Origin: Trinickia dinghuensis
Lineage (GTDB): Bacteria; Pseudomonadota; Gammaproteobacteria; Burkholderiales; Burkholderiaceae
Assembly: GCF_003367175.1 (NCBI RefSeq)
Contig: NZ_QRGA01000017.1
Coordinates: 1 to 64,000 of the forward strand
DNA length: 64,000 nt
Direction of reading: 5' to 3'
The position numbers and the translations under genes are program-made. Below the pieces are notes generated by a model. It was not told the DNA's origin. It saw only the letters and a program-made list of their open reading frames with translations, and searched no databases. Each line of letters begins with the position of its first letter. Within the stretch, counting starts at the first letter, position 1. Below, piece by piece: positions 7,746 to 16,594 of this stretch.

Positions 7746-9182
7746 ATGAGCGGATCGCAATCGGGCGCGGCTAACGCCGAGAACGTGAACGGGTATGAGT
7801 CGAGTACGGGTTCAACGCAGAGGCGGCTAGGCTTCTGGCGCGAGTGGACGACGAAAGAAGACTGGTGGTCGATATGGATCGGATGGGGGCTCGTGCTGGT
7901 TGCCTACATCCTTTACGCGAACGGCGGCAGTATCCGGTGGCTCGCCGTCGCGCCGGCGCAATGGACGAGTGTCAGCGACGCCGCACATTTCTTCGCCTTA
8001 CATTTGCCGAACTATGTCGCATTGCTCGCCGTGTTCGGCGTGCTCTTTTCAATCGCGGTGGCCGCGCAAGGCCAGCGAGTCGCGCACTTCGTTCCGTCGT
8101 TCCTGATCGTGTTCGCAGGATCGATCGTGATCTTCACGCTCGGCGCATGGACCGACGCATCGAAGTACAACCTCGAGCCACCGCTCGTCGCTCTTGCCGC
8201 CGGTCTCATACTGTCGAACGTGTTCAAGCTGCCCGAATGGTTTCACGCGGGGCTGCGTGTCGAACTCTATATCAAAGTCGGCATCGTGCTGCTCGGTGCG
8301 ACGCTGCCGTTCACGCTGCTCGTGTGGGCGGGTCCCGTTGCGGTCGGGCAGGCGACTATCGTGTCGCTGTCGACGTTTTTCGTGATCTTCCTCGTCGGCT
8401 CGGCTCTCGGCCTGGACAAACGTTTCGCCGCGGTGCTCGGCACCGGAGGCGCGGTATGCGGTGTTTCAGCGTCGATCGCGATTGCAGGTGCGGTTCGTGC
8501 GAAGCGCGAGCACGCATCCGTTGCGATTACGCTCGTCATCGTCTGGGCAATCGTGATGATCTTCGCTTTGCCGTTCATATCGCGCGCATTCGGCCTGCCG
8601 ACCGGCATCGCTGGCGCATGGATCGGCACGTCGGAGTTCGCCGATGCCGCCGGTATCGCCGCGGCGCAGGCCTACGGCGATCTCGCGAAGCACGGCGCCG
8701 GTGCGATTGCCGGCGCGCCGGAAGCGTCGCTGCAAGCATTCACGCTGATGAAGGTCGTCGGCCGCGACATCTGGATCGGCATCTGGGCGTTCGTGCTCGC
8801 GATCGTCGCGACGACGCGCTGGGACCGCGAAGGCGAGTTGCAGGTGCGGTCCCGCGCCGGCGAGATTTGGGCGCGCTTTCCGAAATTCGTGATTGGATTC
8901 GTCATTGCTTCGGCGTTCGTCACGTGGGTCGCGAGCGGTCATACGCTCGGCGCCTATCGCAAGATCGTGGCGCCGGAATTCACGGCGCCGATCACCGTGC
9001 TGCGCACGTGGGCATTCATCTTCTGCTTCTTCTCGATCGGGCTGACTACGCGGTTGAGGTCGTTATCTGCTACGGGCGTGCGGCCGTTCATTGCGTTCAC
9101 CGCGGGGGTGGCGGTCAATGTGATCGTCGGATACGTGTTGTCGGTGCATGTGTTCGGACATTATTGGGCGAGCCTCGGCTAA
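7746..9182 (+). CDS. YeiH-family (UPF0324) putative sulfate exporter
   Basis: The 478-residue membrane protein has a hydrophilic N-terminus of about 40 residues and then around 11 hydrophobic segments. The signature KVGIVLLGATLPFTLLVWAG and GTGGAVCGVSASIAIAGAV identify the YeiH/putative sulfate exporter family, which is longer here (extra N-terminus and first helices) than the E. coli form. ATG 7746 follows AGGGGAT. The stop codon overlaps the next start (TAATG). The transported ion is not established for the family. Confidence 0.85.
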   Translation: MSGSQSGAANAENVNGYESSTGSTQRRLGFWREWTTKEDWWSIWIGWGLVLVAYILYANGGSIRWLAVAPAQWTSVSDAAHFFALHLPNYVALLAVFGVLFSIAVAAQGQRVAHFVPSFLIVFAGSIVIFTLGAWTDASKYNLEPPLVALAAGLILSNVFKLPEWFHAGLRVELYIKVGIVLLGATLPFTLLVWAGPVAVGQATIVSLSTFFVIFLVGSALGLDKRFAAVLGTGGAVCGVSASIAIAGAVRAKREHASVAITLVIVWAIVMIFALPFISRAFGLPTGIAGAWIGTSEFADAAGIAAAQAYGDLAKHGAGAIAGAPEASLQAFTLMKVVGRDIWIGIWAFVLAIVATTRWDREGELQVRSRAGEIWARFPKFVIGFVIASAFVTWVASGHTLGAYRKIVAPEFTAPITVLRTWAFIFCFFSIGLTTRLRSLSATGVRPFIAFTAGVAVNVIVGYVLSVHVFGHYWASLG

Positions 9183-9466
9183 TGAATGCGACCGCGAGCG
9201 CGTCGATGCCGCGCGTACCGTCCTCCGCCCGCTGCGAGGATTGCGCGCACCGCGATCCCGATCGCGGCGGCATCGAGCGTGCGGTTTCGGGACTTACCGT
9301 CTTCGGATCGGGATACGGATCGAGTGTCGCTGAGACACGCTTGTGCTTACGGCGCGATCGATTCGTGTCGCCTGACGATAGTTGCTCCGAATTCGAAGCA
9401 TCATGCGGACGTGGAGAAAATCAATGCGTACGTGCGATAGAAATCGTTGGCCGCCTCGGCTCGTGA
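9182..9466 (+). CDS. Small four-cysteine protein, unknown function
   Basis: The 94-residue frame starts at the ATG that overlaps the exporter's TAA. It contains CEDCAHRD near residue 18, then FGSGYGSSVAETRLCLRRDR and FVSPDDSCSEFEA, an arrangement (CxxC ... C ... C) that suggests a small zinc or iron site. Proteins of this pattern are, to my knowledge, uncharacterised in Burkholderia. The last 43 bases overlap the next gene in another frame, so translation of the three genes is probably coupled. Function cannot be assigned; the pairing with the YeiH-type exporter is the main clue. Confidence 0.6.
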   Translation: MNATASASMPRVPSSARCEDCAHRDPDRGGIERAVSGLTVFGSGYGSSVAETRLCLRRDRFVSPDDSCSEFEASCGRGENQCVRAIEIVGRLGS

Positions 9467-10056
9467 CCGTCCCCGGCCTGCATGGCAGTGAAAACGCACA
9501 CTGGCAAAGTTGGCTCGAGCGGCAGTTTGCTCGCTCGCTGCGCGTCGAGCAGTCGGATTGGGAAGCGCCAAATCTTGGTGGATGGGCACGTACCGTTGGC
9601 GAAGTGCTAGCCAAAGAGCGGGGGCCTTTCGTTATCGCCGCGCACAGCTACGGATGCCTTGCGGCCGCGCATGCGATTGCGCTTGCGCGCCACGCAGGCG
9701 CGGCTGACGTGGCGGGTATTTTGTTCGTCGCGCCCGCGAGCCCGGAGAAATTCGAGTCGGTCGGTAAATTCGCCGCGCATCGCATCGACGTGCCTTCGAT
9801 TCTAGTCGGCAGCGAAAGCGATCCGTGGATGCCCGCAGGCGAGGCGCGCGAACTTGCACGGCGGTTCGGCAGTGCGTTCGTGAATCTAGGTGCGGCGGGG
9901 CACATCAACACGGCGGCAGGGTTTGGGCCATGGCCGCGCGCTAAATTGTTCATCGATACGCTGGTTCATTGTGCGGCCAGGAGTGTGTTCGGGAGCGTAG
10001 ATGGGCCCGATCTTGTCCCGAGCGGTCGCAGCAAAAGTGACCACCTTCTCGCTTAG
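9424..10056 (+). CDS. RBBP9/YdeN-type alpha/beta hydrolase
   Basis: The 210-residue protein has PGLHGSENAHWQSWLE at the oxyanion strand, the nucleophile elbow AHSYGCLAAAH (Ser near residue 76), an acidic residue in GSESDPWMP and the catalytic His in GHINTAAGFGPWP. This set is the RBBP9/YdeN serine hydrolase family; the natural substrate is unknown. ATG 9424 has GGAG seven bases upstream, and an ATG at 9403 is also possible. It overlaps the end of the four-cysteine protein and is probably the last gene of that operon. Confidence 0.8.
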   Translation: MRTCDRNRWPPRLVTVPGLHGSENAHWQSWLERQFARSLRVEQSDWEAPNLGGWARTVGEVLAKERGPFVIAAHSYGCLAAAHAIALARHAGAADVAGILFVAPASPEKFESVGKFAAHRIDVPSILVGSESDPWMPAGEARELARRFGSAFVNLGAAGHINTAAGFGPWPRAKLFIDTLVHCAARSVFGSVDGPDLVPSGRSKSDHLLA

Positions 10057-10092
10057 CGAGGGCTGAGCATGATGGCGATGCCCGGCTCAATG

Positions 10093-11310
10093 TCACTTGG
10101 CAGGCGCGATCGCGCGGCTCGGCGAAAACACGGGCGTCTTGGCGAGGCGGCTAAGCAGCGCGATGCCCACCAGCATGACGACGGCAACGAAGATCAGGGC
10201 GGCGTTGTAATTCCCGAAATGCGCGCTCAAGTAGCCGGTGATGACCGGCGCTGCTATCTGCGCGATGCAGTAGTTCAGCGTCATCCGCGCCATCGCCTTG
10301 GCCGGATTACTCGGATAGTAGCGCCCCACCAGCGCGAGTGTGAGGCTCACGATGCCGATGAACGTGGCGCCGAATAGCACCGCGCTCAAAGCGATCCACC
10401 CCGCGTCGCGCGTGAGCACGGGCAGAACGATGGAAAGCGTTTGAAGCAGAAACGCGGCGATTAGCGCTTGAACGATACCCCACCGACGCGCGATGCCGTC
10501 CCAGATGTAACTGGCGGGGACTGCCGCCAATCCGACAATGACCCACACCCAGTTTCCTTTTCCGGCGAAAGCGGGCAGTCGGTCGACGATATCGACGATG
10601 AACGTGGCGCTAACGACATATCCATACCCGGCGCAAAGATAGGACAGAGAAAGCAGTGTGGTCCACGATCTGCTGGGCACGCTATGCGTCGCGCGTGCCG
10701 CACTTCCGCCGTGGCTGACCGGTGCCGGCATCCACGCCCAAGCAACGCAGAAGAAGAACGTGCCGAGCACGCCCAATCCGATCCAATCGATATTCCACTT
10801 CCAATGAGCCGACAGGTACTGCACGGCAATGCCTGAAACGATGATGCCCGCGCCCATGCCCATGAAGTGCAGCCCGAGTTCGGGTTGATGGCCGTTTCGA
10901 ACATGCCAATCGAGCACTAGACCCGACGCCAGCAGCGAACCCGAGATCGCAGCGACGCCTGCAAGGAAGCGCAGCAAATCCCATAGCAGCAGTGACTGCG
11001 TGAGCCCCGTGGCAATCGTCGTGACCACACCGAGCACTAGCCCCACCCGGTAGAGGACATATTTCGACTCGAGCCGCGACAGGTTGGCGGCAATCAAGGC
11101 CCCCGCCATATAGCCGGCGTAGTTCCACGTCGCCAACCAGCCGCCTGACACGATGCTCAAGCCCGCCTGATCGCGCATGATGGGCAGCATCGGGGTGTAG
11201 GCGAAGCGAGCCAGGCCCACGGTAAGGACGAGCGCACAGAGCCCAGCCGCGATGACTTTGGCTCGCTCTCGTTGGGTCGCCGAATGCGGCAGGCCTTGCT
11301 GGGTACTCAT
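10093..11310 (-). CDS. YbfB/YjiJ-family MFS transporter
   Basis: The 405-residue protein has 12 hydrophobic segments. The start of helix 1, LVLTVGLARFAYTPMLPIM, is the hallmark of the YbfB/YjiJ family, whose substrates are largely undefined. ATG 11310 is preferred to an in-frame TTG five codons earlier; neither has a good ribosome site. It is divergent from an AraC-family gene, with the palindrome GAACAATGTTC between them. Confidence 0.83.
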   Translation of the reverse strand: MSTQQGLPHSATQRERAKVIAAGLCALVLTVGLARFAYTPMLPIMRDQAGLSIVSGGWLATWNYAGYMAGALIAANLSRLESKYVLYRVGLVLGVVTTIATGLTQSLLLWDLLRFLAGVAAISGSLLASGLVLDWHVRNGHQPELGLHFMGMGAGIIVSGIAVQYLSAHWKWNIDWIGLGVLGTFFFCVAWAWMPAPVSHGGSAARATHSVPSRSWTTLLSLSYLCAGYGYVVSATFIVDIVDRLPAFAGKGNWVWVIVGLAAVPASYIWDGIARRWGIVQALIAAFLLQTLSIVLPVLTRDAGWIALSAVLFGATFIGIVSLTLALVGRYYPSNPAKAMARMTLNYCIAQIAAPVITGYLSAHFGNYNAALIFVAVVMLVGIALLSRLAKTPVFSPSRAIAPAK

Positions 11311-11362
11311 GATTTCGGGGGGCAATTAGCCGGTTCGTTGTCGCGGGCAGCGTCAGCTATTA

Positions 11363-11373
11363 GAACAATGTTC
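11363..11373. promoter_or_regulatory. Palindrome between MFS and AraC genes
   Basis: GAACA-A-TGTTC is a perfect 11-bp palindrome in the 126-base divergent intergenic region. It is a candidate operator for the AraC-family regulator at 11437. Confidence 0.4.
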
Positions 11374-11436
11374 GACGTGGCCGTATTTCGATGAGTTGCC
11401 AGGATGTATAGAATAACCGCCAAACGGGAGACTGAA

Positions 11437-12237
11437 ATGCCTTGGGAGACGATCGAAGTACCGGCTGGACTACCGCCTCCTAGGCCGCTGGCGGTACGCG
11501 TGCAGTTCATCCCCGCGCATCACTGCTTCCCCGAGCATGCCCATCGGTGGAACCAGATGGTCTATGCGATCTCGGGAGCGCTGACCGTCATCGCGGAAGG
11601 CGGGTCCTACGTCATCTCTCCGGAGCAGGCAGTCTGGTTGCCGGTGGGAGTAAATCACCGGGTCGGTTCGCTATTGGGCGCCGAGTTTCGAAGCCTATGG
11701 ATCGAGAAGGAGGATGGCGACGGGTTGCCGGCCGACGGTCCCACCGTGTTCGGCGTTACGCCGTTGCTGAAGGCGCTTGTAATCGAGGCAGCCGAAATCA
11801 GTGGAGAGGAGGACCACGACGGATACGCCGGCCGGATTACTCGGTTGATATTCGATCAGTTGCGCCGCGCGAATCCACTCCCCGCGGCGCTGCCGTGGCC
11901 ACGCGAGGGCGTCTTGTCCACGCTGTGCGAAGCGCTTTACGCAGATCCCGCGGATCCGCGCGGGCCCGAAGAGTGGGGCCGGATAGTCGGCATGTCGCCA
12001 AGGACGCTGGCTCGCCATTTTGCGACCGAGACGGGCATGAGCTTGCGCTCGTGGCGGCGGCGCATGCGATTGTTTCGGGCGATCGAATTGCTGGCGGGCG
12101 GGCTAGGGGTAACGAGGACCGCAATGGAACTCGGGTACGGCTCGACGTCCGCGTTCGTCTATGCGTTCCGTCTTGAGATGGGCGCTAGCCCGCAAGCGTA
12201 TATGCGCGGGCGCGGAGACGACGCACATCTCGCATGA
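11437..12237 (+). CDS. AraC-family regulator with N-terminal cupin domain
   Basis: The 266-residue protein begins MPWETIEVPAG after a GGAGA ribosome site. Residues about 25-90 form a cupin (HHCFPEHAHRWNQMVYAISG, then VWLPVGVNHRV) likely to bind a small ligand. Residues about 160-260 hold two helix-turn-helix units (MSPRTLARHFATETGMS and GYGSTSAFVYAFR). The arrangement next to a divergent MFS exporter resembles NimR-type control of an efflux gene. Ligand unknown. Confidence 0.84.
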   Translation: MPWETIEVPAGLPPPRPLAVRVQFIPAHHCFPEHAHRWNQMVYAISGALTVIAEGGSYVISPEQAVWLPVGVNHRVGSLLGAEFRSLWIEKEDGDGLPADGPTVFGVTPLLKALVIEAAEISGEEDHDGYAGRITRLIFDQLRRANPLPAALPWPREGVLSTLCEALYADPADPRGPEEWGRIVGMSPRTLARHFATETGMSLRSWRRRMRLFRAIELLAGGLGVTRTAMELGYGSTSAFVYAFRLEMGASPQAYMRGRGDDAHLA

Positions 12238-12269
12238 GAGATTTTCTTTTGCCCGCCTGCATCCGGCGG

Positions 12270-13172
12270 TCAAACGGTCGTGAGCAGCCAGTCCTTGAAC
12301 GTCGACGCTTGCGCACTGAGCGGGCGATGCCTCGAATACACGAGGTGGTCGCCCCGCTGCGCTTCGTATTGAAACTCCCCCAGCCGCTTCAGCTTGCCGG
12401 CTTCGATCGCCGGGCGCGCCATCGAATCCCACGCGAGACTCACCCCCAGCCCTTCGATCGCCGCATTGAGGGTTAGTGTCAGCTGATTGAACGTGATCGC
12501 CTTTCTGGGGATCTGGTAATCGACGTTGAAATAAGCGAACCAATCCTGCCAATCGATGCAGTCCCATTCGTGCGAGTCGAGCTGGATCAGCGGCAGAGCG
12601 CACAGGTCGCTCGGCGTTGCGGGGGATGGGACTTGCAATTCGGGGCTGCATACCGGATAGACGACCGTCGGGATGAGGGGAATGCTATCCAACAGCGACC
12701 AATCGCCGTCTCCGTAAAGAATCCCCAAGTCGGCCTCGTTGCAGCTATGCTCGTTGTTCGAGTTCGTGGAGACGACGCTCACCGTGATTTCCGGGTATCG
12801 CTGGTTGAAGCGAACGACTCTCGGGAACAACCAGTAGTGCGCGATCGACAACGTGCAGGCGATCGAGACGGCTTGACCGTACTGCTCGTTGCGAGCCTTC
12901 ACGACCGCCCGCTGTAGCTTGTAAAGCAACGGCTCCAACTCTTCCAGAAAGCCTGCGCCGGCGTGACTGAGTTCGATACCTCGCGCGTGCCGATCGAACA
13001 GTGCGCAATGCAACGCCTCCTCCAGCGCCTTGATCTGCTTGCTGACGGCGCTCTGGGTGATCGAAAGCTCTCGAGCGGCGGACGTAAAGCTTCCACATCG
13101 GGCAACCGCCTCGAAACAGACGAGCGTTTCGATCGGCGGCAACGAATTCAGCATTCTCAGAACGTTCGCCAT
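12270..13172 (-). CDS. LysR-family regulator (GcvA-like)
   Basis: The 300-residue protein has the helix-turn-helix ELSITQSAVSKQIKALEEAL at about 35-55 and an effector domain ending FKDWLLTTV. It is convergent with the AraC gene and divergent from the LivK-type binding protein gene at 13527, so it may control the downstream catabolic set 13.5-17.8 kb. The start at 13172 is the furthest with sensible family alignment. Confidence 0.85.
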   Translation of the reverse strand: MANVLRMLNSLPPIETLVCFEAVARCGSFTSAARELSITQSAVSKQIKALEEALHCALFDRHARGIELSHAGAGFLEELEPLLYKLQRAVVKARNEQYGQAVSIACTLSIAHYWLFPRVVRFNQRYPEITVSVVSTNSNNEHSCNEADLGILYGDGDWSLLDSIPLIPTVVYPVCSPELQVPSPATPSDLCALPLIQLDSHEWDCIDWQDWFAYFNVDYQIPRKAITFNQLTLTLNAAIEGLGVSLAWDSMARPAIEAGKLKRLGEFQYEAQRGDHLVYSRHRPLSAQASTFKDWLLTTV

Positions 13173-13526
13173 CGCATCACCATTGCATTCCTACGGGGAA
13201 TTTATTGCTGCACTGCGAGATCATAGAGCAGCGCTTTTAAGCGCATCCCCCATTCCAGTGAAGCATACCCCATGCTCCGATTTCGTTTGTGGTCGAAATG
13301 ACGGTTTCGTAACCTTTAATCGATCGTAGAAGGAGCGTCACCCAAGGTGTATCGGTTCGGCGGCTCGCGGTGGAGGAGGTTGGAGACAAGTGACGGACCA
13401 CGTCTAGCGATCGTGAAGATCGGTATGGGCTCGGCGACGGCGACGTGCAGGCACGTTACCGGTCGAGGCCAATTGCAGCGACCGATCAGGTTGGATTCTT
13501 TCGTTTCAAATTCATGGGTAAATACA
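13173..13526. other. Intergenic region, promoters only
   Basis: The 354 bases between the divergent LysR and LivK-type genes hold no convincing gene. A strong GGAGGAGG string at 13372-13379 leads only to a five-codon frame. The frame of the binding protein stays open upstream for 60 codons but lacks a signal-peptide-like sequence there, so it is taken as leader DNA. Confidence 0.5.
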
Positions 13527-14657
13527 ATGAACCGCATTTCTAAAATCGCCGTTCCGTTGATTTCCGGCGCAGTCATGGTCGCTAACGTTTACGCCGACGA
13601 CACGGTCAAGATCGGCGTTGCCGAGCCGTTGACGGGGCCGCTCGCGCCGCAAGGCAAGGATGTCGAAAACGGCGCCAAACTGGCCGTGGATCACTTGAAT
13701 GCCGCTGGGATCAAGATCAAGGGGACGCCGGTTCATTTCGAAATCGTCGCCGAAGACGACATGGCCGATCCGAAGACGGCCGTGACGATCGCTCAGAAAC
13801 TCGTGGACGAAGGCGTCGTAGGCGTCGTGGGACACCTCACCTCGGGTACGTCGATCCCCGCCTCGAAGGTCTACGCGCAAGCCGACATCCCCCAGATATC
13901 TCCGTCCGCGACGAACCCCGTGCTGACACGCCAAGGATTCGCGACGGCATTTCGCGTGATCGGCGATGACGCCTATGTTGGAGGCGTCCTGGCGCAATAC
14001 ATGGCGAAAACCGCCGGCTATAAGCGTGTCGCGGTGATCGACGATCGCTCGGCCTACGGTCAAGGGTTGGCGGACATCGTCGTGGAAGACTTGAAGAAGG
14101 CCGGCGTCGACGTGGTCGACCGCGAATACGTGACGCCGAGCACGATCGATTTCCGCGGCGTGCTGACCTCGGTGAAGGGAAAGAATCCGCAGGCGGTCTT
14201 CTACGGCGGCGTGGACGCGCAAGCCGGCCCGTTGCGCAAGCAAATGACGGATCTGGCGATGAAGACGCCGCTCATCGGCTCGGCGATCGAAACGGACAAC
14301 TTCATCAAGCTCGCGGGCCCGGCGGCCGAAGGTACCGTCTCGGCCGAATCGGGGCAGCCGCTCGAAACTATGCCGGGCGGCAAGAAGTTCGCCAGCGAGT
14401 TCGAGAAGAAGTATGGCCCGGTCGTGCTCTATGCACCCTATGGCTACGATGCGGTGATGGCGTTGGCTCATGCGATGGAGCTTGCGAATTCGACGTCTCC
14501 CAAGGACATCGTGCCCGCATTGAAGAAGGTGGATTTCCAGGATGTGACCGGCACGATCGCCTTCGATCAGAAGGGTGATCTGCGCACGAGCAACGTGACG
14601 CTCTATCAAGCGAAAGGCGGTAAGTTCGTGCCTCTGCAGACCGTGCATCTGAAGTAA
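13527..14657 (+). CDS. Branched-chain amino acid-type ABC transporter substrate-binding protein
   Basis: The 376-residue product has a Sec signal peptide (about 1-23, ending NVYA) and the LivK/type-1 binding fold: VKIGVAEPLTGPLAPQGKDV, then AEDDMADPKTAVTIAQKL and VGHLTSGTSIPASKVY. ATG 13527 is chosen because the signal peptide starts there, though no ribosome site is clear. No permease or ATPase gene follows, so it must use components encoded elsewhere. Its neighbours (FAD oxidoreductase, RidA, FAH hydrolase) suggest an amine-bearing ligand. Confidence 0.88.
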   Translation: MNRISKIAVPLISGAVMVANVYADDTVKIGVAEPLTGPLAPQGKDVENGAKLAVDHLNAAGIKIKGTPVHFEIVAEDDMADPKTAVTIAQKLVDEGVVGVVGHLTSGTSIPASKVYAQADIPQISPSATNPVLTRQGFATAFRVIGDDAYVGGVLAQYMAKTAGYKRVAVIDDRSAYGQGLADIVVEDLKKAGVDVVDREYVTPSTIDFRGVLTSVKGKNPQAVFYGGVDAQAGPLRKQMTDLAMKTPLIGSAIETDNFIKLAGPAAEGTVSAESGQPLETMPGGKKFASEFEKKYGPVVLYAPYGYDAVMALAHAMELANSTSPKDIVPALKKVDFQDVTGTIAFDQKGDLRTSNVTLYQAKGGKFVPLQTVHLK

Positions 14658-14791
14658 CGAGGAACTGCTTTGAGCGGCAGCGCGGCGCCCGCGTCAGCGT
14701 ATTCCCCCGTGGAATGTCTCATGACTCGAATTCGTTTGTGCCGCCTGCCGGCTTCAAGCATCGTCGCTGTGTGGTCAAGTGAGAAACGGCA

Positions 14792-16111
14792 ATGCACAAA
14801 GTAGAGAAGCTTCCGCAGGTGGATGGCGAACTCGGTTGGCTCGAAACCGCCCCTGAGTCGAACGTTCGGCTGGGCGCGCGCGTGAAAGGCGACCAGGAGT
14901 TCGACATCGCCATTATTGGCGCGGGGTTTACCGGGTTGTCGGTCGCGCTGCGGTTCGCCGAGATCAACCCTTCCGCGCGGATCGCAGTGGTGGATGCGCT
15001 GCGCGTGGGCGAGGGATCGTCGGGGCGAAACGCCGGCTTCCTCATCGATCTGCCGCACAACGTCGATTTCAGCAAGACCGGCGTCGAGCATGCGCGATCG
15101 GAGCATCGCCTCAATATGTTTGGGATCGAGCGGCTGCGGGGCTTCAAGGATCGCTATTCGATTCCCTTCTGGAACGACGCCGGAAAATTCATGGCGGCGC
15201 ATGAGCAGAGCAATCTGAAGGGGCTCGACAATTTCGCATCGATGCTGCAGCAGGCCGGGTTCGAGTATGAACTCGTATCGGGTTCGGATCTTAATCGCCG
15301 CCTCGGCACCGACTACTATCGTTCGGCCGTTTATACGCGCGGCAATGTGCTCGTCAATCCGGCCGCGCTCGTGCGCGGGCTCGTCAAGGCGCTGCCGGCG
15401 TCGGTATCGCTATTCGAAAGCAGCCCGGTTCAGGCCATCGAATACGGGCCGCCGCACAAGCTGCAGTTTCTGGGCGGGTCGATCTCGGCACCTATAGTCG
15501 TGCAAGCCACGAATTCGTATTCCGAGCAGTTCGGCAAGCTCACGCATCGCATTGCGCCTATCTTCACTTACGCGAGTTTGACTCAACCGCTTAGCGACGA
15601 TCAGATCCGCCGCTACTTCGGCGGTGTGAAGCCTTGGGGGCTGACATCGGCCCATCAGGCGGGCACTACGGTTCGGTTCACCGACGATCGGCGAATCTTT
15701 ATCCGCAACACGTACGACATCCTTTCGGATCTCAAGGCGACGCGCGAGAAGCTCGAATTGGCGTGGCATCAGCACCGCCTATCGTTCGAGGCTCGCTTCC
15801 CGTTCGTGAAGGAAATGACGTTCGAGTACACGTGGGGCGGCGTTTTCGCTTTGACGCTGAACCATGAGCCCATCTTCAAGAATGCCGGGGAGGGTGTCTA
15901 TGTGCTCGGCGGCTGCAACGGCGTCGGCGTAGTGAAGGGTACTTACCTGGGCTACTACATGGCCGACTACATTTCCGGAATCGACAGCGAGAATTTGCGC
16001 TTCGTCCAGCAACACTCGAATCCGTCATGGATTCCGCCCGAGCCTCTGCTTTCGATCGGCGGGAAGCATCGATTGACCCGCGAACTCGGCACCGCGAAGG
16101 GCGATGTTTGA
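14792..16111 (+). CDS. FAD-dependent oxidoreductase (DadA/PuuB-like)
   Basis: The 439-residue protein carries the FAD Rossmann motif DIAIIGAGFTGLSVALRFAE at about 38-57 and the GRNAGFLID loop of the DAO/OrdL group. It has a C-terminal LGGCNGVGVVKGTYLG that closes the FAD site. Family members oxidise amines or D-amino acids to imines. The RidA protein encoded next would hydrolyse such imines, so the pair makes biochemical sense. The substrate is not determined. Confidence 0.82.
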   Translation: MHKVEKLPQVDGELGWLETAPESNVRLGARVKGDQEFDIAIIGAGFTGLSVALRFAEINPSARIAVVDALRVGEGSSGRNAGFLIDLPHNVDFSKTGVEHARSEHRLNMFGIERLRGFKDRYSIPFWNDAGKFMAAHEQSNLKGLDNFASMLQQAGFEYELVSGSDLNRRLGTDYYRSAVYTRGNVLVNPAALVRGLVKALPASVSLFESSPVQAIEYGPPHKLQFLGGSISAPIVVQATNSYSEQFGKLTHRIAPIFTYASLTQPLSDDQIRRYFGGVKPWGLTSAHQAGTTVRFTDDRRIFIRNTYDILSDLKATREKLELAWHQHRLSFEARFPFVKEMTFEYTWGGVFALTLNHEPIFKNAGEGVYVLGGCNGVGVVKGTYLGYYMADYISGIDSENLRFVQQHSNPSWIPPEPLLSIGGKHRLTRELGTAKGDV

Positions 16112-16148
16112 ACGTTTTAGTTTTGGGCTTATATCAAGGATGAACAAG

Positions 16149-16496
16149 ATGATCAAACGCATCGAACCGGGCAGCCGGGCATCGCGGGCCGTCGAGTATG
16201 GTGGGCACTTCGTCACCGGCGGCGTGGTAGCCGACGACAAGTCGGCCGATATCGTCGGGCAGACGAAGCAAGTGCTTGCCGTCGTCGACGAGTTGCTGAA
16301 GGACGCCGGCCTGACGCGGAACGACCTTACGCGAGTTCAAATCTGGCTGTCGGACATCGGCCATTTCGACGGCATGAACAGGGTGTACGACAAGTGGGTA
16401 GCAGGCTACGAGAAGCCTGCGCGAGCGACGGTCGAGAGCCGGCTCGCCGATCCGGGCTACCTGATCGAGGTGCAAGCGTTCGCCTATCGTGCGTGA
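16149..16496 (+). CDS. RidA-family enamine/imine deaminase
   Basis: The 115-residue protein starts MIKRIEPGSRASRAVEYGG, with AAGGA nine bases upstream. An ATG at 16104 overlapping the previous stop is possible but would add residues the family lacks. It has the RidA core VVDELLKDAGLTRNDLTRVQ, VYDKWVAG and ARATVESRLADPGYLIEVQA, where the Arg near residue 90 and the C-terminal Glu line the substrate pocket. It probably hydrolyses the imine made by the adjacent oxidoreductase. Confidence 0.88.
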   Translation: MIKRIEPGSRASRAVEYGGHFVTGGVVADDKSADIVGQTKQVLAVVDELLKDAGLTRNDLTRVQIWLSDIGHFDGMNRVYDKWVAGYEKPARATVESRLADPGYLIEVQAFAYRA

Positions 16497-16594
16497 GCTT
16501 AGCTCGATGGGCGGGCATGCACGAGGTCGCGAATCTTGGCGACTCGCGCAGCCGACGGTATGACGGTATCGACCGACCCGCATAGGATCTAAAC

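Noticed and set aside
13316-13576. 86-codon minus-strand frame over the binding-protein promoter
   Set aside because: It overlaps the signal-peptide region of the binding protein and has no ribosome site.
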